This document shows, in pieces, positions 1 through 6,242 of a stretch of DNA of 6,242 nucleotides (positions are counted from its first letter, which is position 1; every line of letters begins with the position of its first letter). The DNA is from an uncultured Clostridia bacterium (GTDB taxonomy: Bacteria; Bacillota; Clostridia; TANB77; CAG-508). The notes beneath the pieces were generated by a model that saw nothing but the letters and a program-made list of their open reading frames with translations, made no database searches and was not told the DNA's origin. The position numbers and the translations under genes were made by a program. The DNA is taken from positions 1-6,242 of the forward strand of contig CANRBU010000070.1 of the NCBI GenBank assembly GCA_947628925.1, given 5' to 3'.

Positions 1-1
1 T

Positions 2-628
2 GTATACGAAATTCAAAATTTTAAGAAAGGTATTGAATACTTAGCCATTACAACAATACGTGATATTATCGGTAAAATGGATTTAGACGAAACTTTCAGT
101 TCTCGTGATGGTATTAACACACAATTAAGAGTTGTTCTTGATGAAGCAACTGACAGATGGGGCTGTAAAGTAGACAGAGTTGAAATTAAAGATATTACAC
201 CACCTGCTGATATTCGTGATGCAATGGAAAAAGAAATGAACGCAGAAAGAAATAAAAGAGCTTTAATTCTTGAATCTGAAGCTGAAAGACAATCTGCTAT
301 CACAATTGCAGAAGGTAGAAAACAAGCTGCTATATTAGAAGCCGAAGCTGACAAAGAATCTAAAATTAGAAGAGCTGCCGGTGAAGCACAAGCTATAAAA
401 GAAGTTGCAGAAGCTAAAGCTAAAGAAATTGAAATGGTTTACAATGCTATGAAAGATGCTAATCCAAATGATAAACTTGTTCAATTAAAATCTTTAGAAG
501 CTTTACAAGAAGTTGCAAAAGGAGATGCTAACAAAGTATTTATTCCTTTTGAAGCAACAAAAGCACTTGCTAGCTTAGGTGCTGTAAAAGAAGTTCTAAC
601 AGATAAAAAAGATTCTAAAAAAGAATAA
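2..628 (+). CDS. SPFH/band-7 domain protein (stomatin/QmcA-like), 5'-truncated
   Basis: This is the C-terminal 208 residues of an SPFH (stomatin/prohibitin/flotillin/HflK-C) family protein; the start, the N-terminal membrane anchor and the first part of the SPFH domain lie left of the window. The frame is open from base 2 (VYEIQNFKKG...) to a TAA at 626-628, so the ATG at 77 (GKMDLDE) is internal and not the start. The visible part shows the family's late SPFH-domain signatures: the LAITTIRDIIGKM and DETFSSRDGIN stretches, LRVVLDEATDRWGCKVDRVEIKDI and then PPADIRDAMEKEMNAER. A long Ala/Glu/Lys-rich helix with coiled-coil potential follows (roughly in-window residues 75-150), where SPFH proteins oligomerise. 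The tail ends in a Lys/Asp/Glu-rich stretch. Family members form large membrane-associated rings or microdomains and often work with membrane proteases or a NfeD partner, but the neighbour that would show this is outside the window. The family call is secure; the specific role is not known. Confidence 0.5.
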   Translation, partial: VYEIQNFKKGIEYLAITTIRDIIGKMDLDETFSSRDGINTQLRVVLDEATDRWGCKVDRVEIKDITPPADIRDAMEKEMNAERNKRALILESEAERQSAITIAEGRKQAAILEAEADKESKIRRAAGEAQAIKEVAEAKAKEIEMVYNAMKDANPNDKLVQLKSLEALQEVAKGDANKVFIPFEATKALASLGAVKEVLTDKKDSKKE

Positions 629-637
629 TACATAAAA

Positions 638-669
638 GGCGAAGTCATTTGAGACTTCGTCTTTTTTTT
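638..669. terminator. Intrinsic terminator hairpin shared by convergent genes
   Basis: A 9-bp stem (638-646 with 653-661, one G-T wobble at 639/660) closes a 6-base loop (ATTTGA). It is followed on the + strand by eight T residues (662-669), a textbook Rho-independent terminator 9 bases after the SPFH stop codon. The four A residues before the stem (634-637) can pair with the T run, extending the stem to 13 bp, and they give a short U tract on the minus strand. It may therefore also terminate the incoming argS transcript, though less strongly. The frame-restored argS stop codon (668-670) overlaps the T run, consistent with a shared terminator between convergent genes. Confidence 0.5.
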
Positions 670-725
670 ACATTTTGTTTGGCATGTCAATTCCCAGTAA
701 ATTAGCACCTTGTTTCAAAACTTTT
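668..725 (-). other. argS: Out-of-frame 3' end of argS
   Basis: In the frame offset by one base from the argS open frame, the minus strand here reads VLKQGANLLGIDMPNKM followed by TAA (668-670). This closely resembles the conserved end of bacterial ArgRS (Leu-Leu-Gly-Ile, then Pro and a terminal Met). The switch lies within the coding-strand string AAAAGTTTT (717-725). Removing an A gives Arg-Lys-Val-Leu-Lys, the better family match; removing a T gives Arg-Lys-Ser-Leu-Lys. The sequence shows one surplus base. Whether it is a sequencing or assembly error or a true mutation cannot be told from the sequence, but intact flanks on both sides of the slip favour an error or a very recent event. Confidence 0.5.
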
Positions 726-2405
726 CCGAACTGCATATGTCAAATAAATTCTGCTATTTCGCACATCCTCATCATCTGCCATAATTTTATTTTCGTTATA
801 GAATACACTAAAAGCTTTTGATAATTCTATTAAATAACGAGATAAAATAGATGGCTCATTTTTGTCTGTTACTTGTATTAAAACATCTGTAAAATCATAT
901 AATAATTTTATAATATCTTGTGCATACATATCTTGCAAAATTTCAGGTTTTACACTTTTTAGGTCAGGTGCATCTTTTATTCCTGCTTTTTCTAATATGC
1001 TTTGAGTTCTAACAAATGTATATTGAATATATGGACCTGTTTCACCTTGGAAATTTAATATTTGATTCCAGTCAAATATTTCATCTTTTACACGGCTATT
1101 TGCTAAATCATTAAATATAATTGCACCAATACCAACTTTTTTACTTATTTCATCTTTACCCTCTAAAGATGGATTTTTTTCTTCAATAATATCTCTTGCT
1201 CTTGAAATTGACTCTTTTAACAAATCATCAAGGCTTATAACATTTCCATCTCTTGTTGACATCTTACCTGTTGGCAACAACACCATTCCAAAAGATACAT
1301 GTTCTAGACCTTTAGTATATTTTTCATCTAGTCCTAATAGTTTAGCAACTTCAAAAACTTGTTTAAAGTGCAAAGTTTGTTCATATGACACAACATATAA
1401 TGCTTTATCAAAATCATAATTTCTAGCACGATAAACAATTGCAGCTAAATCTCTTGTAGCATATGTTGTAGAGCCATTTGTTTTTTCTATAATACATGGT
1501 GTGTTAATTCCTTTATCTTCTAGGTTAATAATTCTTGCGCCTTGTGATTCTTCTAATTTTCCTGTTTTTTCCAAAATACTAATAATTTCAGGCATTTTAT
1601 CAGAATAAAAAGCTTCACCATTCCATGAGTCAAATTTGCTTCCTAGTAAATCATAAACTTTTTGGAACTCTGTCAAACTTAAATTTCTAAACCTTGTCCA
1701 CAATGAAACGCAATATTCATCTCCATCTTCTAATTTTTTGAAATTATCTCTACATGCTTGTAAAACTTTTTCATCTTTTTTGCATAAATCACTGATTCTA
1801 ACATATATCTTTGTAAGCTCATTTATTGGGTCTTTTTCAATATCATATTCACTTCCCCACATCTTATAGCCTTCAATCAATTTTCCAAATTGAGTACCAT
1901 AATCACCTATGTGGTTTATTCCAATAACTGTATAGCCTAAATGTTGATATATTCTATATAATGCTCCACCAATTACAGTTGAGCGTAAATGCCCAATATG
2001 AAATTGTTTTGCAATGTTTGGAGCTGAATAATCAATTACTATTTTTTTCCCTTCTCCTATTTTACTTGAACCAATTTTAGGTTGTGTTTCAAATTCATTT
2101 AAAACTTCATTTGTAAATGATATAGGCGAAATATAAAAATTTAAATACCCTCCTACAATATCAACCTTTTCAATATCACTAATATCTGCTATTTTTTCGT
2201 CTAACTTTTCTTTTAATTCTTGTGCAATAACAGGTGGTGCTTTTTTTAATTCTTTTGCAAGTTTAAAACATGGAAAAGAATAATCACCATTTTTTGAATC
2301 CTTAGGCATCTCAATGTACATATATATTTCTTTTTCATCTATATCTATGTTTTCACTTATTAATTTAGAAATTATTTGTTTGAAATTTTTCAATTTTATT
2401 GCCAT
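702..2405 (-). CDS. argS: Arginyl-tRNA synthetase, 3' end frameshifted
   Basis: Class I arginine-tRNA ligase, which charges tRNA-Arg using ATP in the cytosol. The open frame gives 567 residues. An N-terminal Add1-like tRNA-binding domain (about 1-110, with GDYSFPCFKLAKELKKAPP) precedes the Rossmann catalytic domain with FHIGHLRST (HIGH at 136-139). The KMSTRDG loop is at 381-387, and the all-helical DALR anticodon-binding domain starts near 455 (GETGPYIQYT) and includes EPSILSRYLIELSKAFSVFYN. The last six residues (SFETRC after K561) do not fit the family. Skipping one base near 717-725 gives VLKQGANLLGIDMPNKM and a stop at 668-670, a normal ArgRS end and a length of about 578. The protein as written therefore lacks the conserved C-terminal 17 residues. 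The ATG at 2405 directly abuts its AAAGGA ribosome-binding site; a TTG four codons in (2393) is an alternative start. It is the last gene of the minus-strand series, 16 nt after galE. Confidence 0.5.
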   Translation of the reverse strand: MAIKLKNFKQIISKLISENIDIDEKEIYMYIEMPKDSKNGDYSFPCFKLAKELKKAPPVIAQELKEKLDEKIADISDIEKVDIVGGYLNFYISPISFTNEVLNEFETQPKIGSSKIGEGKKIVIDYSAPNIAKQFHIGHLRSTVIGGALYRIYQHLGYTVIGINHIGDYGTQFGKLIEGYKMWGSEYDIEKDPINELTKIYVRISDLCKKDEKVLQACRDNFKKLEDGDEYCVSLWTRFRNLSLTEFQKVYDLLGSKFDSWNGEAFYSDKMPEIISILEKTGKLEESQGARIINLEDKGINTPCIIEKTNGSTTYATRDLAAIVYRARNYDFDKALYVVSYEQTLHFKQVFEVAKLLGLDEKYTKGLEHVSFGMVLLPTGKMSTRDGNVISLDDLLKESISRARDIIEEKNPSLEGKDEISKKVGIGAIIFNDLANSRVKDEIFDWNQILNFQGETGPYIQYTFVRTQSILEKAGIKDAPDLKSVKPEILQDMYAQDIIKLLYDFTDVLIQVTDKNEPSILSRYLIELSKAFSVFYNENKIMADDEDVRNSRIYLTYAVRKSFETRC

Positions 2406-2411
2406 TCCTTT
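2406..2411 (-). promoter_or_regulatory. argS ribosome-binding site with zero spacing
   Basis: On the minus strand AAAGGA (within TTAGAAAGGA, 2406-2415) runs straight into the ATG at 2405, leaving no spacer where 5-9 bases are usual. The same ten bases precede cysS (4846-4855), where the spacer is 9. From this site the next recognised start codon in frame is TTG at 2391-2393, 12 bases away, which would begin the protein at MKNFKQIISKL. The site makes the argS start uncertain by four codons. Confidence 0.5.
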
Positions 2412-2421
2412 CTAAGATATA

Positions 2422-3426
2422 CTACTTAGTTTTTTGTATATAATTCCATGAATCTCTACACATATCTTCTAAGTTCTTTATTGCTTCCCAACCTAATTCA
2501 TCTTTTGCTTTTTGTGGATCAGCATAACATGTGCTAATATCACCTGCTCTTCGTGGAGCAATTCTATAAGGTACTTTTTGACCTGTTGCTTTTTCAAAGG
2601 CTTTTACCATATCTAGTACACTATATCCTGTACCTGTTCCTAAATTATAAATATATAAACCTTTTTCTTCTTTCTCTAATTTTTCGATTGCACATACATG
2701 ACCTTTTGCCAAATCAACTACATGTATATAATCTCTCACACCTGTTCCATCAGGAGTATCATAATCATTTCCAAATACTGATAATTGCTCTAATTGTCCT
2801 GCTGCGACTCTTACTATATATGGCATCAAATTATTAGGAATGCCTTGTGGTTCTTCACCAATCCTTCCACTTTCATGTGCCCCTACTGGATTAAAATATC
2901 TTAAAATACATATATCCCAAGTGTTATCAGATGCATACACATCTTTTAAAATTTGTTCTATAAATAATTTTGTAGTACCATATGGGTTTGTTGTTCCTCC
3001 TGTTTTACATTTTTCAGTAATTGGAATAGTTTCTGGTTCACCATATACTGTTGCAGATGAACTAAATATAAATTTTTTAACATCATATTTTTTCATTGTG
3101 TCTAGCAAAGTTACTGCTCCACCTATATTATTATCATAATATTCTAATGGTTTTTCAACAGATTCCCCAACAGCTTTAAACCCTGCAAAATTGATAACCG
3201 CTTCTATTTCGTTTTCTTCAAAAACCTTTTCCAATTTTTCTCTATCACGGTAATCCATTACATAGGATTTAAAATCTTTACCTGTAATTTTTTTTACTTC
3301 ATCTAAAACCTGTGGTTTGCTATTTGAATAATTATCAATTATTACAATATCTCTTCCAGCATTTAATAATTCTACTGCTGTATGGCTCCCTATATAACCT
3401 GCTCCACCTGGTAACAAAATTGCCAT
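2422..3426 (-). CDS. galE: UDP-glucose 4-epimerase
   Basis: NAD-dependent epimerase of the extended short-chain dehydrogenase/reductase family. It interconverts UDP-glucose and UDP-galactose in the Leloir pathway and supplies UDP-galactose for surface polysaccharides. The 334 residues match the usual GalE length. The N-terminal Rossmann fold carries GGAGYIGSHT (glycine loop 7-13) and the acidic end of beta-2 at D31-N32. The catalytic residues sit at the same numbers as in E. coli GalE: S124 in FSSSATVYG, and Y149/K153 in NPYGTTK. RYFNPVGAHESGRIGE (176-191) and the C-terminal RRAGDISTCYADPQKAKDELGW are substrate-domain signatures. Residue 6, normally Thr in TGGxGYIG, is Pro here. It lies 18 nt after cysS and 16 nt before argS, so it is probably co-transcribed with both. 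No other galactose gene is in the window, so a role in envelope sugar supply is as likely as galactose use. Assignment is firm, though 4-epimerases with relaxed specificity (UDP-GlcNAc) look alike. Confidence 0.5.
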   Translation of the reverse strand: MAILLPGGAGYIGSHTAVELLNAGRDIVIIDNYSNSKPQVLDEVKKITGKDFKSYVMDYRDREKLEKVFEENEIEAVINFAGFKAVGESVEKPLEYYDNNIGGAVTLLDTMKKYDVKKFIFSSSATVYGEPETIPITEKCKTGGTTNPYGTTKLFIEQILKDVYASDNTWDICILRYFNPVGAHESGRIGEEPQGIPNNLMPYIVRVAAGQLEQLSVFGNDYDTPDGTGVRDYIHVVDLAKGHVCAIEKLEKEEKGLYIYNLGTGTGYSVLDMVKAFEKATGQKVPYRIAPRRAGDISTCYADPQKAKDELGWEAIKNLEDMCRDSWNYIQKTK

Positions 3427-3434
3427 ATATATTG

Positions 3435-3440
3435 CCTCCT
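3435..3440 (-). promoter_or_regulatory. galE ribosome-binding site
   Basis: A consensus AGGAGG lies 8 bases before the galE ATG, inside the 18-nt cysS-galE gap. It fixes the start at 3426 and is the strongest Shine-Dalgarno site in the window. Confidence 0.5.
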
Positions 3441-3444
3441 ATCT

Positions 3445-4836
3445 TTATTGTGAAATTTCCATTCCATCTTTTGTATCTTTTACTTCATAACCTAATTCTT
3501 TTATTTTATCTCTTAAAGCATCAGATTTTTCCCAGTCTTTTTCAGCTCTTGCTAATTTTCTTTGTTCTAGCAATTCTAATACTTCTTCTGGAATTTCTTG
3601 ATTTTGTTCTTTTGGTTTATCTATTTTTATACCTAAAACAGAATCAAATTTATATAAAAGTTCTGCAACCTCTTTAGATTTTTTATCAAACTTAGCTACT
3701 TCCCAAACATAACTTAAAGCCAAAGGCATGTTCATATCATCATTAATAGCTTTATGGAATTTTTCTTCCAAATCAACTAATCTATTTTTATCATCATTAT
3801 CTAATGTTTCTGTTCCATTTAAATGTTGTTGATAACTATTTCTTAGTCTTTCTAATGATTTTGCAGTTGCTTCCATCCCTTCCCAAGTAAAATTCAAAGT
3901 AGTTTTGTAATGGCAAGAATAGCACAACAATTTATAAACTAATGGATCATAACCTCTTTCTTTAATATCTTTCATTAAATAAACATTTCCTAAACTTTTT
4001 GACATTTTTCGGCCATCTATTAGTAGGTACTCTCCATGTAACCAATAGTTTGCAGGAATTTTACCACATTTTCCCTTACTTTGTGCTATTTCGTTTTCAT
4101 GGTGTGTTGGAATCAAATCAATTCCTCCTGTATGGATGTCAAACTGTTCTCCCAAATATTTTTGTCCCATTGCTGAACATTCAATATGCCAACCTGGATA
4201 ACTTGGTCCCCAAGGGCTATCCCATTTCATAAGATGATTTTCTGGGGCTTTTATCCATAAAGCAAAATCATATGGGCTTCTTTTTTCTTTATCTACTTCT
4301 ACTCTTGCCCCAGCCTTTTGCTCTTCTAAATTATGGTTTGACAAAATTGGATATTTATCCAATTTTGAAATATCAAAATAAATTGCTGTTGATGTTTCAT
4401 AAGCATAACCATTTTTTATTAATTCTTGGACATATAAAAGCATATCCTGAATATGGTCTGTTGCTTTGCAAACAATTTCTGGCATCTCAATATTTAAATC
4501 TTCAAGATCATTGAAAAATAATTTTGTATAATATTCTGCTATTTCCTTTGGTTCTTTATGTTCTTCTCTTGCTGATTTTATCATCTTGTCTTCACCCTCA
4601 TCAGCATCTGAAACAAGATGACCTACATCTGTAATGTTCATTGCTTGTTTTATTTTATAGCCATTATATTCTAACATTCTTCTTAATACATCTTGAAATA
4701 TATTTGTTCTCATATTTCCTATTGTCGCATCTTTATATACAGTTGGTCCGCAAGAATAAATTCTTACTTCATCACTATTTATTGGTTTAAAAATTTCCTT
4801 TTCTCTTGTTAAAGTATTGATAAAATATATCTCCAT
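3445..4836 (-). CDS. cysS: Cysteinyl-tRNA synthetase
   Basis: Class I cysteine-tRNA ligase, cytosolic, 463 residues, the normal family length. The start is fixed by AAAGGA nine bases upstream. The catalytic Rossmann domain opens with YSCGPTVYKDATIGNMRT; the HIGH-type signature reads TIGN (38-41), with Thr where most CysRS have His. The four zinc ligands that read the cysteine thiol are all present by alignment with E. coli CysRS: C29, C220 (GWHIECSAMG), H245 and E249 (THHENEIAQS). KMSKSLGN has its KMSK at 277-280. NITDVGHLVSDADEGEDKM (67-85) is typical of one bacterial CysRS branch. The rest is the helical DALR domain (from about 318) and a short C-terminal anticodon-binding part with RxxARAEKDWEKSDALRDKIKELGYEVKDTKDG. 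It follows the PBP gene by 32 nt and precedes galE by 18 nt. No T-box leader fits in the gap, so control must come from further upstream or from the operon. Confidence 0.5.
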   Translation of the reverse strand: MEIYFINTLTREKEIFKPINSDEVRIYSCGPTVYKDATIGNMRTNIFQDVLRRMLEYNGYKIKQAMNITDVGHLVSDADEGEDKMIKSAREEHKEPKEIAEYYTKLFFNDLEDLNIEMPEIVCKATDHIQDMLLYVQELIKNGYAYETSTAIYFDISKLDKYPILSNHNLEEQKAGARVEVDKEKRSPYDFALWIKAPENHLMKWDSPWGPSYPGWHIECSAMGQKYLGEQFDIHTGGIDLIPTHHENEIAQSKGKCGKIPANYWLHGEYLLIDGRKMSKSLGNVYLMKDIKERGYDPLVYKLLCYSCHYKTTLNFTWEGMEATAKSLERLRNSYQQHLNGTETLDNDDKNRLVDLEEKFHKAINDDMNMPLALSYVWEVAKFDKKSKEVAELLYKFDSVLGIKIDKPKEQNQEIPEEVLELLEQRKLARAEKDWEKSDALRDKIKELGYEVKDTKDGMEISQ

Positions 4837-4845
4837 TTACATCAA

Positions 4846-4851
4846 TCCTTT
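4846..4851 (-). promoter_or_regulatory. cysS ribosome-binding site
   Basis: AAAGGA (in TTAGAAAGGA, 4846-4855) lies nine bases before the cysS ATG at 4836, within the 32-nt PBP-cysS gap. The gap holds no inverted repeat and no T run, supporting read-through from the PBP gene into cysS. Confidence 0.5.
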
Positions 4852-4868
4852 CTAAATTATTTTGCTTA

Positions 4869-6242
4869 TTAAGGAGTAGTATTTGTAGCTGTATTTGTTG
4901 TACCTGTTGAAGGTTTTTGAGTATTTGTTGTGTTTGTATTTGGTTTAGTTGTAGTATTTTCAGGTGTTGTAGTTGGTTTAGAAGTTGTATTTCCAGTTCC
5001 TGTGGTATTTCCACCTGTTGCTGTATTTTTTCCTGCAGTATTAGTTGTATTTGTTTTTTCTCCTGAAGTTTCTGCAGTATTAGTTGTATTTGTTTCTACT
5101 GGTTTTGTATGAACTGGACAAGTTTCTGTTATTTTACCACCAGCTGTTTTTGAACTAGGTGTCCATAGACCTAAACTTTCTTTTGGTATTGTTCCTCCAT
5201 AAATATTATTTTTAGTTGTTGGACAAAATTCTGTTGCTACCTTTCCTGTTTCTCCACAAATTTTTTGTATACCATGACCTTCACATTTTTCTGGTATATT
5301 ATCTTGTGTAAACATTTCTGAATATGTGTCTGTACATCCTGATGATGCTAGACATCCTGTTTTTCTACATACTGTTGCTTTTGTAATACCTGATGGTGTA
5401 TTGAAATTAGCATTTTTCAAGTTTTTATGGATATCTTTCATAATGTTTGACCATATTGTTCCTGCTGGGTTTGAAGTAGCTGTCCATTTAACTTCTTCTG
5501 ATTTATCATAGCCAAACCATACAGCTGCTGAGTAATATGGTGTCATTCCACATAGCCATCTATCAAATGAATTATCTGTTGTTCCTGTTTTTGCACAAGT
5601 TTCCATACCTGCTATTGAACAATATGTTGCAGTTCCACCAGCTTTAACTGGTTCTTCTACAATAGATCTTGTAATATATGCAACTTGCTCTGTAAATACT
5701 CTTTGTTGATCTTGTTTTGGTGTTAATACAACATTACCTTGTGCATCTACAACTTTTGTATAAAATGTTGGTGTTATATACACACCATCATTTGCAATTG
5801 TACCATATGCTGCTGCCATCTCTAGTGGACTAATACCATTTGTTAAACCACCTATTGCTAAAGGTAATTTATCATCTTTATCTTCAACCAATGTTGATAT
5901 ACCCATTTTCTTTAGATATTCAATAGATTTTTTTGGTGTTAATTCTCTCATAATTTTAACTGCTGGAACATTCTGAGATGTTGCAATAAATTGTCTTACA
6001 TTTATTGCATTACGATAGTGTTCCCCATCATCTTTTGGTGAATATCCACCACCAAAATCTGTTTTTACATCATTATATACTGTTGCTGCTGTAATAATTC
6101 TTTCTTGTAAAGCTGGTGCCACATCTGCAATTGGTTTTATAGAAGAACCTGTTTGTTTTACCATTTGTGTTGCTCTGTTCCAGCCTGATGCAGTTGCTTC
6201 TCCTAAATTTCCACCTACTGCTACAACTTGACCTGTTTTATA
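4869..6242 (-). CDS. Class A penicillin-binding protein (PBP1A family), C-terminal part
   Basis: The transpeptidase half of a bifunctional peptidoglycan synthase, which cross-links stem peptides outside the membrane. The frame stays open to the right edge (457 residues in the window, starting YKTGQVVAVGGN), so the Met at 6164 is internal. The transmembrane anchor and glycosyltransferase domain lie beyond the window. Counting from the first visible residue, the three active-site motifs are intact: SSIK with catalytic Ser33 (in KQTGSSIKP), SQN at 89-91 and KTGT at 218-221. After the catalytic domain, residues about 291-378 hold two similar Cys-bearing segments (VCRKTGC...C...EKCEGH and ICGETGK...FC...ETCPVH). 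The last 78 residues are low-complexity, 33 Thr and 13 Asn by my count, probably a flexible wall-spanning or surface tail. The TAA is at 4869-4871. It is the first visible gene of the series leading to cysS. Being a class A PBP is inferred from the transpeptidase sequence type, since the glycosyltransferase part is not seen. Confidence 0.5.
   Translation of the reverse strand, partial: YKTGQVVAVGGNLGEATASGWNRATQMVKQTGSSIKPIADVAPALQERIITAATVYNDVKTDFGGGYSPKDDGEHYRNAINVRQFIATSQNVPAVKIMRELTPKKSIEYLKKMGISTLVEDKDDKLPLAIGGLTNGISPLEMAAAYGTIANDGVYITPTFYTKVVDAQGNVVLTPKQDQQRVFTEQVAYITRSIVEEPVKAGGTATYCSIAGMETCAKTGTTDNSFDRWLCGMTPYYSAAVWFGYDKSEEVKWTATSNPAGTIWSNIMKDIHKNLKNANFNTPSGITKATVCRKTGCLASSGCTDTYSEMFTQDNIPEKCEGHGIQKICGETGKVATEFCPTTKNNIYGGTIPKESLGLWTPSSKTAGGKITETCPVHTKPVETNTTNTAETSGEKTNTTNTAGKNTATGGNTTGTGNTTSKPTTTPENTTTKPNTNTTNTQKPSTGTTNTATNTTP
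5033..5095. repeat. 24-bp direct repeat in the PBP tail (39-bp period)
   Basis: A perfect 24-base direct repeat occupies 5033-5056 and 5072-5095, offset by 39 bases (13 codons). It encodes TNTTNTA in both copies (ETNTTNTAETSGE then KTNTTNTAGKNTA). It lies in the Thr/Asn-rich tail of the penicillin-binding protein, is in frame and looks like an internal coding duplication. Copy number could vary by slippage without changing the frame. Confidence 0.5.

Noticed and set aside
13..354. Minus-strand open frame opposite the SPFH gene
   Set aside because: Its Ser/Ile/Ala-rich translation is the shadow of the repetitive Ala/Glu/Lys helix on the other strand. The plus-strand frame has clear family motifs.
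481..708. Minus-strand open frame bridging the argS end and the SPFH 3' end
   Set aside because: It is the third reading frame over the argS tail, running through the terminator and antisense to the SPFH gene. It has no domain and no plausible start signal.
717..725. Programmed +1 frameshifting as the way argS is expressed
   Set aside because: An A-AAA slip is possible, but there is no stop codon in the A site, no upstream Shine-Dalgarno-like stimulator and no obvious downstream structure, and I know of no programmed shift in argS. A one-base error or mutation is simpler.
2553..3139. Two plus-strand open frames antisense to galE
   Set aside because: They lie opposite a well-supported galE, have compositions typical of antisense reading of AT-rich coding DNA, and show no motifs.
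4837..4868. Possible T-box leader or promoter in front of cysS
   Set aside because: The gap is only 32 nt, far too short for a T-box, with no convincing -35/-10 pair and no hairpin.
4787..5014. Minus-strand open frame rich in Gln/Leu/Ile overlapping the PBP tail and cysS start
   Set aside because: It is the low-complexity Thr/Asn tail read in another frame. It has no ribosome-binding site of its own, overlaps two clear genes and has no recognisable domain.
5033..5095. CRISPR-like repeat pair
   Set aside because: There are only two copies, in frame inside a low-complexity coding tail, and the 15-bp intervening stretch is not spacer-like.

Overview
This is an AT-rich window of bacterial housekeeping genes, most likely from a Clostridia-like Firmicute (Bacillota), possibly an uncultured gut lineage. 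The reasons are the low GC content, the A-rich codon choice, purine-rich Shine-Dalgarno sites (AGGAGG, AGAAAGGA), a class A penicillin-binding protein of clostridial style with a Cys-containing C-terminal region and a Thr/Asn-rich tail, and the KQTGSSIKP form of the transpeptidase active site. I see no UGA read as tryptophan, and a peptidoglycan synthase is present, so a mollicute is unlikely. No finer taxonomic placement is possible from this sequence alone.

Layout: at the left edge, on the + strand, is the C-terminal two thirds or so of an SPFH/band-7 (stomatin/QmcA-like) membrane-scaffold protein (2..628). It is followed by a strong intrinsic terminator hairpin (638..669). Everything to the right is one co-directional minus-strand series, read from right to left: the transpeptidase half of a class A penicillin-binding protein (4869..6242, cut by the right edge), cysS (3445..4836), galE (2422..3426) and argS (702..2405). 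Gaps are 32, 18 and 16 nt, with no visible terminator or promoter in them, so these four are probably one transcript. It converges with the SPFH gene on the shared hairpin. The set joins cell-wall synthesis, two class I aminoacyl-tRNA synthetases and UDP-galactose supply, a growth-linked group rather than a dedicated pathway.

The most notable observation is that argS as written is frameshifted near its 3' end. The open frame stops at 702 after an un-family-like tail (SFETRC). Dropping one base in the AAAA or TTTT run at 717..725 restores the typical ArgRS ending VLKQGANLLGIDMPNKM and a stop at 668..670, exactly abutting the terminator. This is either a one-base sequence error or a real lesion in an essential gene. 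Lesser points are a TIGN instead of HIGN signature in CysRS, a duplicated Cys module plus low-complexity tail in the PBP, a proline in the GalE nucleotide-binding loop, and an unusually tight ribosome-binding site for argS.

I looked for an undescribed system (repeats, small ORFs, structured RNA, mobile elements, defence genes) and found none. Coding density is nearly complete and no gene-free stretch exceeds about 40 bases.
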